Below are positions 26,755-34,952 of a DNA stretch of 64,000 bases, piece by piece. Position 1 is the stretch's first letter, and every line of letters starts with the position of its first letter. This stretch comes from Roseateles subflavus. Its GTDB lineage: Bacteria; Pseudomonadota; Gammaproteobacteria; Burkholderiales; Burkholderiaceae_C. The stretch is from assembly GCF_030285365.1 (NCBI RefSeq), contig NZ_JASVDS010000008.1:113744-177743 (forward strand). The letters are read 5' to 3'. The notes beneath the pieces were generated by a model. That model searched no databases and had not been told where the DNA came from. It was given only the letters and a program-made list of their open reading frames with translations. The position numbers and the translations under genes are program-made.

Positions 26755-26770
26755 CCCGAAGGGCTTCGGG
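26755..26770 (-). other. GC-rich hairpin in the rdgC leader
   Basis: CCCGAAG and CTTCGGG separated by GG form a perfect seven-bp stem between the HD gene and rdgC. No U-run follows on the coding strand, so it is not a classic terminator. It may stabilise or process the mRNA. Confidence 0.4.
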
Positions 26771-26817
26771 GCAGTGAGAGGCCTCTGCAGGGCTGCGGAG
26801 GATGTGGAGTCGGTGGC

Positions 26818-27576
26818 CTAGTGGCTGGTCGCTGCGCCAGCCACCGGCATGACGGCGGCCCGGAAGTCAAAGCGCGGCGGCCGGTTGAAGGTGGGGGCGT
26901 CCTGCGCGCCGAGGTGAGGCATGGCTTCCAGCACCAGCTCGCGGAAGCGGGCGAGGAACATGCGGTTGGCGTGCTCGGGTGTCCAGGCCACGATGCGATC
27001 GGGCAGCGGCGTGATGCCTGCAGTCAGCGTCCACTGCTGCGGGGGAAGGTCTTCCCACTCAATCGCGAAGCCGAGGGCATCCCAGCGCGTGGCGCGGCGC
27101 TTGGGCATGAAGTCGCGCTGCTCCGTGGCCAGCAAGCGCCAGTCAGCTGGCTTTATTGAGGCCGGGCGCTTGTCCGGGTCGAGGCCGAACTGCAGCAGGA
27201 TCGCGCGCTGTGATTCGTTCTCGATCACCTCGAGGTCCGGCAGCAGCATCTTGAGCGGCTTGTTGATGTCTCCTGTCACTGGCTCTGCAGCCTCGTGCAT
27301 CAGGGCATAGAAAGCGTCTTCTCGCGGCACGATGTACGACATGAGCCAGCAGTGCTGCGCGACGACGTAGAGCACGCTGCAGTGACCTGTGAAGCGGGTC
27401 ATGTGCGACAGCGAGTGCGACATGGTCTCGATGTCGATGAGCGAGTCGCCCGGGCGTCGGTAGTCGAAGTAGTGGCCGTTGGCCATGTGGATGGTCGAGC
27501 CCTTGACGCCGGGTGGCTGCGACTGAGCAGAACGTGGACTCATCCGGGGCCTTGTCAACGAGGAATTCGCGGTCAT
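26818..27576 (-). CDS. HD-type nucleotide phosphohydrolase (phage/YfbR-like)
   Basis: 252 aa from ATG 27576 (GGAG ribosome site; an upstream ATG at 27588 lies in that leader). The metal-binding residues appear as H75 (VVAQHCWLM) and the pair H94-E95 (ALMHEAAEPVTGD) followed by D103. An HE in place of HD occurs in some family members. Such proteins dephosphorylate deoxynucleotides. Together with the reductase gene near 63 kb it suggests deoxynucleotide handling on this replicon. Confidence 0.75.
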   Translation of the reverse strand: MTANSSLTRPRMSPRSAQSQPPGVKGSTIHMANGHYFDYRRPGDSLIDIETMSHSLSHMTRFTGHCSVLYVVAQHCWLMSYIVPREDAFYALMHEAAEPVTGDINKPLKMLLPDLEVIENESQRAILLQFGLDPDKRPASIKPADWRLLATEQRDFMPKRRATRWDALGFAIEWEDLPPQQWTLTAGITPLPDRIVAWTPEHANRMFLARFRELVLEAMPHLGAQDAPTFNRPPRFDFRAAVMPVAGAATSH

Positions 27577-27610
27577 GGGTTTCTCCATCGGGTGAGTGGC
27601 GCTCGAGAGG

Positions 27611-28123
27611 TCAGCACGTCGGCGATGAGCTGGCGACCAACTCGTCGTGTGTCGCGAGCTCGTCCTTGGGGTTGTCCAGCCAGGCTTGCAGCCGCGTCTG
27701 GATCCCAGGCTCGCTGAGACCGAGCTCGGGATCGGTGGCAATCAGCTCGGGCAGGCCCTCCGGGAACTCGTGTGTGGCGTCGTCGAGGATCACGTAGTCC
27801 GTCGTGCCGATCCGGCTCAGAACGTCCGCGATTCCTGCGAAGCGCTGCATTGACTTGGACGTGCTGCCGATGAATCGGTCGGCCAGCGGGCCGAGGTACT
27901 CGCGCAGCTCGAAGTCGCGGCTCATGGTCCTCCAGCCGCTGTGCACGAGGATCGCCACTTCGGGGTGCTGGTCGAGCATCTGGCTCAGCCGGTCGAGCCA
28001 GCGAAAGAGCTGCTTGTCGGGGGCGTAGCGCAGCTCCCGCAACGTCCGGCCATCACGGGCCCAGTCCTTGACGGCCGAGACGGGGTGCAGCACCCCGTCG
28101 AAGTCCAAACACAACACGCGCAT
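27611..28123 (-). CDS. HAD-superfamily hydrolase, first gene of the modification operon
   Basis: 170 aa. Motif I LDFDGVLHP (nucleophile D7, acid D9), motif II VHSGWR and motif IV-like YVILDDA mark a HAD fold with a minimal cap, as in phage and plasmid HAD proteins related to polynucleotide-repair phosphatases. It is the first gene of the minus-strand run to 15310. The 117-base gap upstream holds the divergent start of the GIY-YIG gene. Confidence 0.8.
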   Translation of the reverse strand: MRVLCLDFDGVLHPVSAVKDWARDGRTLRELRYAPDKQLFRWLDRLSQMLDQHPEVAILVHSGWRTMSRDFELREYLGPLADRFIGSTSKSMQRFAGIADVLSRIGTTDYVILDDATHEFPEGLPELIATDPELGLSEPGIQTRLQAWLDNPKDELATHDELVASSSPTC

Positions 28124-28240
28124 ACGATGAAAAGCTCCAGCTGTCGTTTCCAGCGATAGGGAGTGATCGCCATTGAGATCAAAGGCTTCATGTCGCTAGA
28201 ATTTGTTTTACATGATACTAAGCTGGCAAAGTGAAATCTA

Positions 28241-28666
28241 GTGAGCGAACATCTGAAAATGCCATGCGTCACAAGTCCGTCCGCGACGAGCCCCCAGGAG
28301 GGCGCCGATGACGCTCGGCAGGCGCTGCCAGCCCAAGACGACTGGCACCTCTATCTGCTGGAATGCCGGGGCGGCAAGTTCTATGCAGGGATCGCCAAGG
28401 ACGTGCAGGCGCGCTTCAAGGCGCACCTGAGTGGCATGGGGGCCAAATTCACCAGAGCGAATCCACCGCTGCGGGTGATTGCGACCCGCCCCTACACGGA
28501 CCGCTCGCTGGCCAGCAAGGCTGAATACGAACTCAAGCAGCTGCCACGGCGGCTGAAGCCGCAGTTCTTCGAGGCTGACTCGGGGATGTCCGATTCGGCC
28601 GACCACGACCATGACTTCGATGAGGAGGCGACATGCCTGGCCCCGACACCATGCACCACGCGCTGA
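28241..28666 (+). CDS. GIY-YIG nuclease-domain protein
   Basis: 141 aa from GTG 28241; ATG 28259 is an alternative. The GIY-YIG core is visible as WHLYLLEC (GIY position) and KFYAGIAKD (YIG position), with the conserved Arg in VQARFKAH and Glu in AEYELKQL. This is the small YhbQ/UPF0213 layout. The C-terminal tail is acidic (many Asp/Glu/His). It overlaps the next gene by 34 bases. Confidence 0.8.
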   Translation: MSEHLKMPCVTSPSATSPQEGADDARQALPAQDDWHLYLLECRGGKFYAGIAKDVQARFKAHLSGMGAKFTRANPPLRVIATRPYTDRSLASKAEYELKQLPRRLKPQFFEADSGMSDSADHDHDFDEEATCLAPTPCTTR

Positions 28667-28971
28667 GTGCTTTCGAGATCGCTGCGACGTTCAGCGCCAT
28701 CAGCAGCGTGCTGGTCATGACCAGCTCGGCCATGCAGGCCCGCGGTCCGCTGGATCGGCTGTGCTGTTGGCAGGCCCTGGCCTCGACGGTGCTGATGGGC
28801 TTTGCCCTTTGGACTTTCGCAGCTCCGCGGAGCCAGGTGGAGATGCTGATGGTTGTCCTCGGGGCCCTGCTGGCCACACTGGGTCTGGCAGTCATCGGGG
28901 CCGTGCAGGCTCGGGGGGCACGACGGAGCGGTGGTACCGGTGGTCGCGGACGAGCCAAGACCAAATCCTGA
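28633..28971 (+). CDS. Small membrane protein, three TM segments
   Basis: 112 aa with a GAGGAGG ribosome site. Hydrophobic segments at about 12-32, 44-62 and 70-92 are followed by a basic Gly/Arg tail, which places the C-terminus in the cytoplasm. Family unknown. Confidence 0.65.
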   Translation: MPGPDTMHHALSAFEIAATFSAISSVLVMTSSAMQARGPLDRLCCWQALASTVLMGFALWTFAAPRSQVEMLMVVLGALLATLGLAVIGAVQARGARRSGGTGGRGRAKTKS

Positions 28972-28984
28972 GAGTCGGAGGCTG

Positions 28985-29004
28985 AATAACCGACGTCGCT
29001 TTTA
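28985..29004. promoter_or_regulatory. Half-conserved copy of the AATAAGCG palindrome
   Basis: AATAACCGACGTCGCTTTTA, a degenerate member of the plasmid-wide operator family, lies 71 bases from the second copy upstream of the ATP-grasp gene. Confidence 0.5.
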
Positions 29005-29055
29005 GCAATCCGATGCGTACCGTCCAATGGCGTGCTTGAGGGTGTCTCGTGCACG

Positions 29056-29075
29056 AATAAGCGGTGTCGCTTATT
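29056..29075. promoter_or_regulatory. Operator of the AATAAGCG palindrome family
   Basis: AATAAGCG and CGCTTATT are separated by GTGT, an eight-bp perfect dyad. It lies 47 bases upstream of the ATP-grasp start, within the likely promoter. It matches the four sites at 59241-59415. Confidence 0.65.
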
Positions 29076-29122
29076 TGACGCCGACCATCTGAGGATGGTT
29101 CACGGTCAGCAAGTAAACATGA

Positions 29123-29965
29123 ATGGCGCCTCACATGACTGAAGCCACGCGACTCCCCAGTTCAATCCTCTGCCAGCGGCTCTCGAATCAGTCCACCGAG
29201 GCGCGAACTGTCCGGCAGGCTGGTCTGATGCTCGACCTGCCTGTACAGATGGTGGGCATCGAGCAGCTGGTCGACCAGCCGGCCGTTTTCAAGGGCATGC
29301 TGGTCAGCGGCGCGCTCCCGGTCGGCAGCGTCGAGTTCCTCAGAACGGCCATGGAGGTCGCGGGGATCCGGGAACCGGAGTCCATGAGCTATCCGCCGGC
29401 GTTGAGGCCCTTTCTGGGCCGCTGGCTGCAGTCGATGCCTGTCGGCCAGGTACAGGGCACTTGGTTCGTGAAGCCGATACAGACCAAGCTCTTCACCGGC
29501 TTTATGTGGCACGCTTCCCGCGGCCAGACGGCGCACGAGGATCTGCAACTCTATGGCGAGCACGACGCCGAGCAATTGCGGGTGCTGCAATCCTTGCCCC
29601 TCGATACCGAAATCTGGGTTGCCGAGCCCGTGAACTTCCTCTGCGAATGGCGCTACTACGTCCTCGACCACCAGGTGATCGGCGCGGCGCGATACGACGC
29701 TGACGGTCTTGATGCCGCGCCGGCGCCTGACATCCACGTCCTCAATGCCGCGATCGCGGCCATGCAGCGAACCGGCGATGACGCGCCCGTCGCCTACGCG
29801 TTGGATCTCGGGGTCTTGTCGACCGGTCAGACGGTGCTGGTGGAAGCCAACGACGCTTGGGCCCTGGGCTTGTACGGCGGCGGCCCAGCGCCGCGGCACT
29901 ACGTCGAACTGCTGACCGCCCGCTGGCGACAGCTGCTCCTGTGCGGCATTTGCGAGATGGCCTAG
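29123..29965 (+). CDS. ATP-grasp domain protein (DUF4343-like)
   Basis: 280 aa. The C-terminal half has the ATP-grasp pattern WFVKPIQTKLFTGF, EWRYYVLDHQVIGAARYD, then YALDLGVL...VLVEANDAWALGLYG, matching plasmid and phage ATP-grasp proteins. Such enzymes ligate a carboxylate to an amine using ATP; the substrate is unknown. The start at 29123 lacks a clear ribosome site; ATG 29135 is an alternative. The promoter region contains two copies of the shared operator. Confidence 0.75.
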   Translation: MAPHMTEATRLPSSILCQRLSNQSTEARTVRQAGLMLDLPVQMVGIEQLVDQPAVFKGMLVSGALPVGSVEFLRTAMEVAGIREPESMSYPPALRPFLGRWLQSMPVGQVQGTWFVKPIQTKLFTGFMWHASRGQTAHEDLQLYGEHDAEQLRVLQSLPLDTEIWVAEPVNFLCEWRYYVLDHQVIGAARYDADGLDAAPAPDIHVLNAAIAAMQRTGDDAPVAYALDLGVLSTGQTVLVEANDAWALGLYGGGPAPRHYVELLTARWRQLLLCGICEMA

Positions 29966-30471
29966 AGAAGTGAGGTGCAGTGCGACCGCCAGTCAAGATA
30001 AAAAAATGCCAAGAACGCCGTTTTCGGACAATTTTCTTGGATAGGCGGAGAAAAAAAAAAGTGGCTACGCGTTCGATCGGTTACGACTTTCTTCAATAGC
30101 GGGGCATTTCCGATCGACAGGCCAGCCAGGTTCCGGCTGCCGTCGCCCCGGCCTCCCGGCCTCAGATGACCCGCTGCAGCCGCGAAGAGCGTGGTGAGCG
30201 CCGCCGATCCGGTCGCAGCTTGGTCCCGTGCTACATGTGCCGCGCGGCCTGGGCAGGTCCCTGTGTTTGCTGTCGTACCGGGAGCGCGGGCCAGGGCGCC
30301 AGCAAGGCCGCTTGCCAGCTGGCCTTGCTCGCTGGCGGTGAGTCCGCCAACGACGGCCTACCACTCAAGCGCATCGAGCCTGCCTGCATGCAGGGCGACG
30401 CCGCGTGCCTCAAGAGCGTCGATCCGGTAAGTCATGGATTCGAGGCCAGCGTCGTTGGCAAAGTGATTGAA
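29966..30471. other. 506-base region without a convincing gene
   Basis: It begins with an AT-rich stretch including ten consecutive A at 30051-30060 and a CCAAGAA...TTCTTGG pair near 30008-30039. The remaining 400 bases are GC-rich with only poor reading frames. A plus-strand frame ending at 30507 has a gene-like last 40 residues and may be a remnant. Confidence 0.5.
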
Positions 30472-32982
30472 CTACCTGGGCCGATCCGTATCTGTTTCGT
30501 CGGGTAGTTCTCTCACTGACGGAGCAGGCGATATCGATTCGATTGACCGTATCCACGCGCCAAGTGGCGGGTCCCATACCAACCCGATCTCATCGAGCCT
30601 GGCGACCTGAGCAGCTGACAACTCGCCCCTGCGCTTGGCATCGCGAATCCTGGTAATCCACAGCCCCAGCCCGGGCTTCTTACTGAACACTTTGGCATGC
30701 CCATGCTTCTGCTTGAAGGCTCGTAGCTCCTCGGCCCACTGGTCGAAGGTCTTGCGGGCGCCCTTCAGAGTCCACACCACTTCGAGCTCATCGAGTCTAG
30801 CGATCTGGTCGGCTGACAGCTTCCCTTGGCGTCTTGCCATGCGCATGCATGACAGCCACGGCCCCAGCCCAGGCTGGGAAGTTGGCACGTTAGCATGCCC
30901 GTGCTCTTCCTTGAAGGATCGGAGCTCCTCGGTCCACTGGTCGAAGTTCCTGTGGCTGCCATGCGGATTCACTCCGATCTCATCGAGTCTAGCGATCTGG
31001 TCGGCTGACAGCTTCCCTTGGCGCCTCTTCTTGCGCATCAGGTTTAGCCACACCCCCAGTCCAGGCTGGGAACTCAGCACGTTAGCATGCCCATGCTTCT
31101 GCTTGAATGCTAGTAGCTCATCGACCCTTTTGTCGAAGGTCGTGTGGTCGGCATACGGATTCCACACCACTCCGATCTCATCGAGTCTGGCGATCCGATC
31201 CGCCGACAGCCTTCCCCGGCGCCTTTCATTGCGCATGCGGATCAGCCACGTCTGCAGGCCTGGCTGAGTACTCGGCACGTTGGCATGTCCATTGACCCTC
31301 TTGAACTCCCTGAGCTCAATCACCCTCTGATCGAACCTCGACTGCAAGCTCTCCGCGAGCCGGGTGCCCACGGCCTGCTTGAGGAGATGCAGATCGAGCA
31401 ACTCACCTGAGCTGCCATGCCTCCCGCCGCGATCGTCGCCGATCACCTCCACGAGCCCATCCATCCATCTGCCGCCCGGCTTCGCCTCGCGGATGCGCAC
31501 CTCGAGCATCTCATCCATCTCTCGCATCGCGTTGATGGTCTGGATGACGCCCTGGAAGCCGGATCGGGCCACAGCCTGATCCAGGGTCTCACCCTGAGCC
31601 AGATCGAGGAGCAGCGGCACCATCACATAGCCGAACTTCTTGCCCATGGCCAGCCTCATCGCGCGGCCGATGATCTGCGCGACATCAATCTCGCTATACC
31701 TGGGATCGAGGATGGCCACCATCGCCACCGCGGGCACGTCCACACCCTCGGTGAGGCATCGGGCGTTCGAGATCACGGCACGCGGCGCTTCGGCGAAGGC
31801 CTGCATCTGTGTCTCCCGCTCGAGCGTCGGCTGCTTGCCGGATACGTGGAACGTCTCAACCCCGTGGTTGAGACCCTGGTGCCCAAACTGACGTGAGAAC
31901 TCCTGGGCCGCGGCAACCGTCGAGTGGAAGGTGATCACATGGCTGGTCTTGTAGCGCATGATCGCGTTCTGCAAGGCGATCTGGGCGGCGACAAGCTTTG
32001 CGTCGACGATGCGGCCCCCTTCCGGGCCGTCGGCGATCACGGCACCACGTGCCAGCATCTCAGAATCCACCCGGGCGCTGTCGATCACCGAAATGATGAC
32101 CTTGTACGGGACGATGAGCTTTTGCTCGGCCGCCTGCGCGAACGAGAGCTTGAAGGCCTTGCGGCCGTACAGGTTCTCGTCGTCCATCGACGTGAAGGGG
32201 AAGTCGCCGTTCGCATCGCGCTTGGCCACCTTGTAGTGCTTCGGCGTGGCCGTGAAGAAGGTGCGCTTCCTGATGTGCAGGTTCGCGTCATAGAGCGCGT
32301 AGCTGAACAAGCCGTCGGCCGGGCCCACCGTCTTGTGGGCCTCGTCGAAGATCGCGAGGTCGAATGCGATCGCGTCTTCCTTCTCCAGCGCCTCATTGAG
32401 CAAGCGCAAGGCCTGACCCACCACCTCGGCGGACTGGTAGGTGGCGAAGATCACCTGGTGGTCTCCAGCAAACAGCGGCCTGGCCAGGAAGCGCCTCACC
32501 TCCTCGGGATCGGTCGTCGCGGGGAAACCCAGATGGGCGACGGAGATGTCGTCTTCCTGCTCAACGGCCGAGGCCTTGCGGCCGCGCGGCTTGGCGCCGG
32601 CGGCTGCCGGGCCTCCGGCGCTGATCGAGGTGTCGGAGCACACGCTGCAGGTGAGCATGCGGTTGGAGCCTTCGGCACCGGTGCCCTCGTTCCACGCGGT
32701 GTGTGCCTGCCACTCGAGCATGGTCTGGCGCATCAGCGCCAGCGAGGGCACCAGCACCAGCGTGCGGCGCGCGCCGATCTGCTCGGCCATCGCTTCAGCG
32801 AGCCACAGGCCCACCAGGGTCTTGCCCGTGCCGCAGGCCATCACGGCCGTGGCTCGGTCGGCGAGCATGAGCTCGGCCGACAGGGCGCCCAGGGCGGCGC
32901 TCTGGTGCGGGCGCGGGCGACGAGGGCTGTCGGCGGCGCGCAGCGCGGAAGTCAGCAGGGTGGGGGAGAGGGGCGCGTTCAT
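30472..32982 (-). CDS. DEAD/DEAH helicase with four helicase-associated (HA) repeats
   Basis: 836 aa. Walker A ACGTGKT (49-55), FDEAH near 213, a TATP motif and EGVDVPA...QIIGRAMR make a complete SF2 helicase core. From about 558 to 800 there are four repeats of about 62 residues with the core FK..HGHANV.....PGL..WL..MR..RR.G.LSADQIARLDE, which is the HA domain found in bacterial helicases of mobile elements. The domain probably binds nucleic acid. The upstream region has a good promoter overlapped by a dyad. Confidence 0.88.
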   Translation of the reverse strand: MNAPLSPTLLTSALRAADSPRRPRPHQSAALGALSAELMLADRATAVMACGTGKTLVGLWLAEAMAEQIGARRTLVLVPSLALMRQTMLEWQAHTAWNEGTGAEGSNRMLTCSVCSDTSISAGGPAAAGAKPRGRKASAVEQEDDISVAHLGFPATTDPEEVRRFLARPLFAGDHQVIFATYQSAEVVGQALRLLNEALEKEDAIAFDLAIFDEAHKTVGPADGLFSYALYDANLHIRKRTFFTATPKHYKVAKRDANGDFPFTSMDDENLYGRKAFKLSFAQAAEQKLIVPYKVIISVIDSARVDSEMLARGAVIADGPEGGRIVDAKLVAAQIALQNAIMRYKTSHVITFHSTVAAAQEFSRQFGHQGLNHGVETFHVSGKQPTLERETQMQAFAEAPRAVISNARCLTEGVDVPAVAMVAILDPRYSEIDVAQIIGRAMRLAMGKKFGYVMVPLLLDLAQGETLDQAVARSGFQGVIQTINAMREMDEMLEVRIREAKPGGRWMDGLVEVIGDDRGGRHGSSGELLDLHLLKQAVGTRLAESLQSRFDQRVIELREFKRVNGHANVPSTQPGLQTWLIRMRNERRRGRLSADRIARLDEIGVVWNPYADHTTFDKRVDELLAFKQKHGHANVLSSQPGLGVWLNLMRKKRRQGKLSADQIARLDEIGVNPHGSHRNFDQWTEELRSFKEEHGHANVPTSQPGLGPWLSCMRMARRQGKLSADQIARLDELEVVWTLKGARKTFDQWAEELRAFKQKHGHAKVFSKKPGLGLWITRIRDAKRRGELSAAQVARLDEIGLVWDPPLGAWIRSIESISPAPSVRELPDETDTDRPR

Positions 32983-33056
32983 GGGGTGACTTCGTGTTTA
33001 GGCGGGTCAGATGCAGCGTCCGCGGCCGCGCGGAAGAGAACCAGATACCTTATCTA

Positions 33057-33100
33057 ATTCTTTCGCATAAAGAATAATTAGCAAAACTAATAGAAGTCAA
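33057..33100 (-). promoter_or_regulatory. Helicase promoter with overlapping dyad
   Basis: On the minus strand, TTGACT (33100-33095) and TATTCT (33076-33071) are 18 bases apart. A perfect seven-bp inverted repeat ATTCTTT / AAAGAAT (33057-33075, five-base spacer) covers the -10 box, well placed for repressor binding. The region is AT-rich in GC-rich surroundings. Confidence 0.6.
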
Positions 33101-33154
33101 TGCGGTGCCTCGCCTCGATCCCGGCAGATCAAGAGTCCGTGCGCCTTTCGGCGT

Positions 33155-34363
33155 TCAGGTCTTCTTGTGCACCAGCAGCCGTAGGTCCGCGCGCAGCTTG
33201 TCAGCCGGCCGGTGCATGTACTGGTTCGTCGTCGTGATTGAACCGTGGTCCATCAGGTCTCGCACCGAACGGATGTCGGCGCCGGCGTCGACCAAGCTGG
33301 TGCCGAAGGTGTGGCGCATCCAGTGCGTCGAGGCCTGGCGCAGCCGGTCGGCAGCATGCTCGTTGCCCTCGACGGCGGCCAGGTCCGCGCTGGCCAGCAT
33401 GATGTCCTTGAAGACCTTCCAGACGTGGTTGCGCGTGAGTCCCTTGGGCGCACTACGCAGCGCCTCGACGCTGATCCGGACGGGTAAGACCAGGGGCAGG
33501 GCAGGGGAGCGGCGGAAGACTAGGCCGTAGGCTGCCAGATAGGCGTCGTAGGCCAGCACGGTCTCGATGAGCAACGGCAGCTCAGATTCGATGCCGCCCT
33601 TGCGGGAGATGTGCAGCACCATTTCGCCGGCGGACGCGCTGGGCTGGATCATCGAGCTGTCGGCGCGCGCGATCTCAGAGGCGCGCAGGCCTGTCTTCAG
33701 CGCGAGCTCAACCACCCAGCTTGCGCGCGCCTTGATGCGCAGCTGAACATCGGTGTCGGCCGGCATCTGGGCGATCGCGCGTTCCACGTAGGCGAGCTGC
33801 TCTTCGCCGAGGAACCGATGCACGCCGGCCTTGGTGGCCGATCGCCGCGCGACATGCGTGCGGATGCTGCGCACCGGGTCGATCGCGATCTCTCCGATCG
33901 CCGGGTCAGCAAGCCAGGCATAGAAGCCGCGCACGATGACCTCGGCCTGCTGCGCGCTGCGCTCAGACAACGGCGTGCGGAAGGGCGCCCAGGCCGGGTT
34001 GCCGTAACCTACGGACCTGACCATGACGTGCTCCGCCGGCGGCCGCTTCAAGTAGTCCCGGAAGTCGCTCCAGAGCTCTCGCTGCATCTCACGTACCGTG
34101 CGCAGGCCTTTCCACCGGCAAAACCAGCCGAGACGGCGCAGCTGCGCGCGATAGCTGCTCTCCGTGTGCGCGGAGCGGCTGCAGCGCTCACGCAGGAACT
34201 GCTCGATCAGATCGGCGTCGGTGCGGGTCGACGTGCTGGGTTGGCCAACCCAGCTCCCGTCGACCATGTTCCCTGGCTTTGCGCCGCTGATGACTTGGTC
34301 AGCCGCGCCAACGGCAGGGAGTGGGGCAGCACATTCGAGGTCGCGATCTCGACGGCTGCTCAT
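33155..34363 (-). CDS. Tyrosine recombinase (integrase family)
   Basis: 402 aa. An N-terminal SAM-like core-binding region (about 48-170) precedes the catalytic domain with the first Arg in TGLRASEI, HWMRHTFGTSLVDAGADIRSVRDLMDHGSITTTNQYMH carrying H-x-x-R, His and the nucleophile Tyr. All catalytic residues appear present. It is coupled to the XRE gene by an ATGA overlap. It may resolve plasmid multimers or move a cassette; no clear att site was found beside it. Confidence 0.88.
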   Translation of the reverse strand: MSSRRDRDLECAAPLPAVGAADQVISGAKPGNMVDGSWVGQPSTSTRTDADLIEQFLRERCSRSAHTESSYRAQLRRLGWFCRWKGLRTVREMQRELWSDFRDYLKRPPAEHVMVRSVGYGNPAWAPFRTPLSERSAQQAEVIVRGFYAWLADPAIGEIAIDPVRSIRTHVARRSATKAGVHRFLGEEQLAYVERAIAQMPADTDVQLRIKARASWVVELALKTGLRASEIARADSSMIQPSASAGEMVLHISRKGGIESELPLLIETVLAYDAYLAAYGLVFRRSPALPLVLPVRISVEALRSAPKGLTRNHVWKVFKDIMLASADLAAVEGNEHAADRLRQASTHWMRHTFGTSLVDAGADIRSVRDLMDHGSITTTNQYMHRPADKLRADLRLLVHKKT

Positions 34364-34716
34364 GGGATTCCTGCTTGGCCAGTAGGCCCCGTTGAGGCTG
34401 GGCCCTCAGCCGCGGCGCGACGTCGAACTCGCTTGGGCAGGTTCTGGCTGTCTAGCATCTGCCCTTCGGTGTCGAGGGTCGGATCGCCTAGCGCGAGGAC
34501 CTGCTTCTCGAAGCCAAACTGGGTGAGCGCATTGAGCATGACGCCCCAGGCGACCGTCGGGTCTCCGGCCTCCATGCGCCGCCAGGTAGAGACGGCAACG
34601 CCGACGCGCCTGGCGGCTTCTTCTTGGGACTCCCGCCGCCGCTGGCGGGCCTGGCGCAGGCCGCGGCCGATGGTGGCCGCGGCGGGTGCGGCAGGGTGCT
34701 GGTCGTTGGCGGGCAT
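34360..34716 (-). CDS. XRE-family transcriptional regulator
   Basis: 118 aa from ATG 34716. The HTH lies at about residues 16-52 (IGRGLRQARQRRRESQEEAARRVGVAVSTWRRMEAG), followed by a helical segment ending LALGD and a basic, Pro-rich tail. This is a HipB-like or Cro-like architecture. Two perfect dyads lie directly upstream, so autoregulation is likely. It precedes the recombinase in one operon. Confidence 0.8.
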   Translation of the reverse strand: MPANDQHPAAPAAATIGRGLRQARQRRRESQEEAARRVGVAVSTWRRMEAGDPTVAWGVMLNALTQFGFEKQVLALGDPTLDTEGQMLDSQNLPKRVRRRAAAEGPASTGPTGQAGIP

Positions 34717-34733
34717 CAATTCGCTCTCATGTG

Positions 34734-34768
34734 ACTGCTAAAGCAGTGTAATCGCCGATTTGTCGGCG
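34734..34768. promoter_or_regulatory. Two adjacent perfect dyads upstream of the XRE gene
   Basis: ACTGCT-AA-AGCAGT (34734-34747) and CGCCGA-TTTG-TCGGCG (34753-34768) are side by side, 18-52 bases upstream of the XRE start. They are likely operators for the XRE protein and may also govern the divergent Fic gene. Confidence 0.5.
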
Positions 34769-34952
34769 CTCAAGACGTGGGCACGGGCGGCGCTGAGGCC
34801 TCGGAGCGAGCACCTCTAAGCTGATTTTTCGTGTCAACAAGATCACAAAGCATTTTTCGATGGGCTGAAGCGGTTTGGTAATTGTCATCCAATTCGAATT
34901 TCACGAGAATGCACCGTCCGGAACCCATTTTGTATTCTCCAAATTGAAATTC

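Noticed and set aside
30166..30507. 113-aa plus-strand frame in the gap before the helicase end
   Set aside because: It has a Cys/Arg-rich start, no ribosome site and overlaps the end of the helicase; only its last part looks gene-like.
31924..33057. Plus-strand 377-aa frame antisense to the helicase
   Set aside because: It has low-complexity His/Arg/Gly composition and no ribosome site, and it opposes the conserved helicase core.
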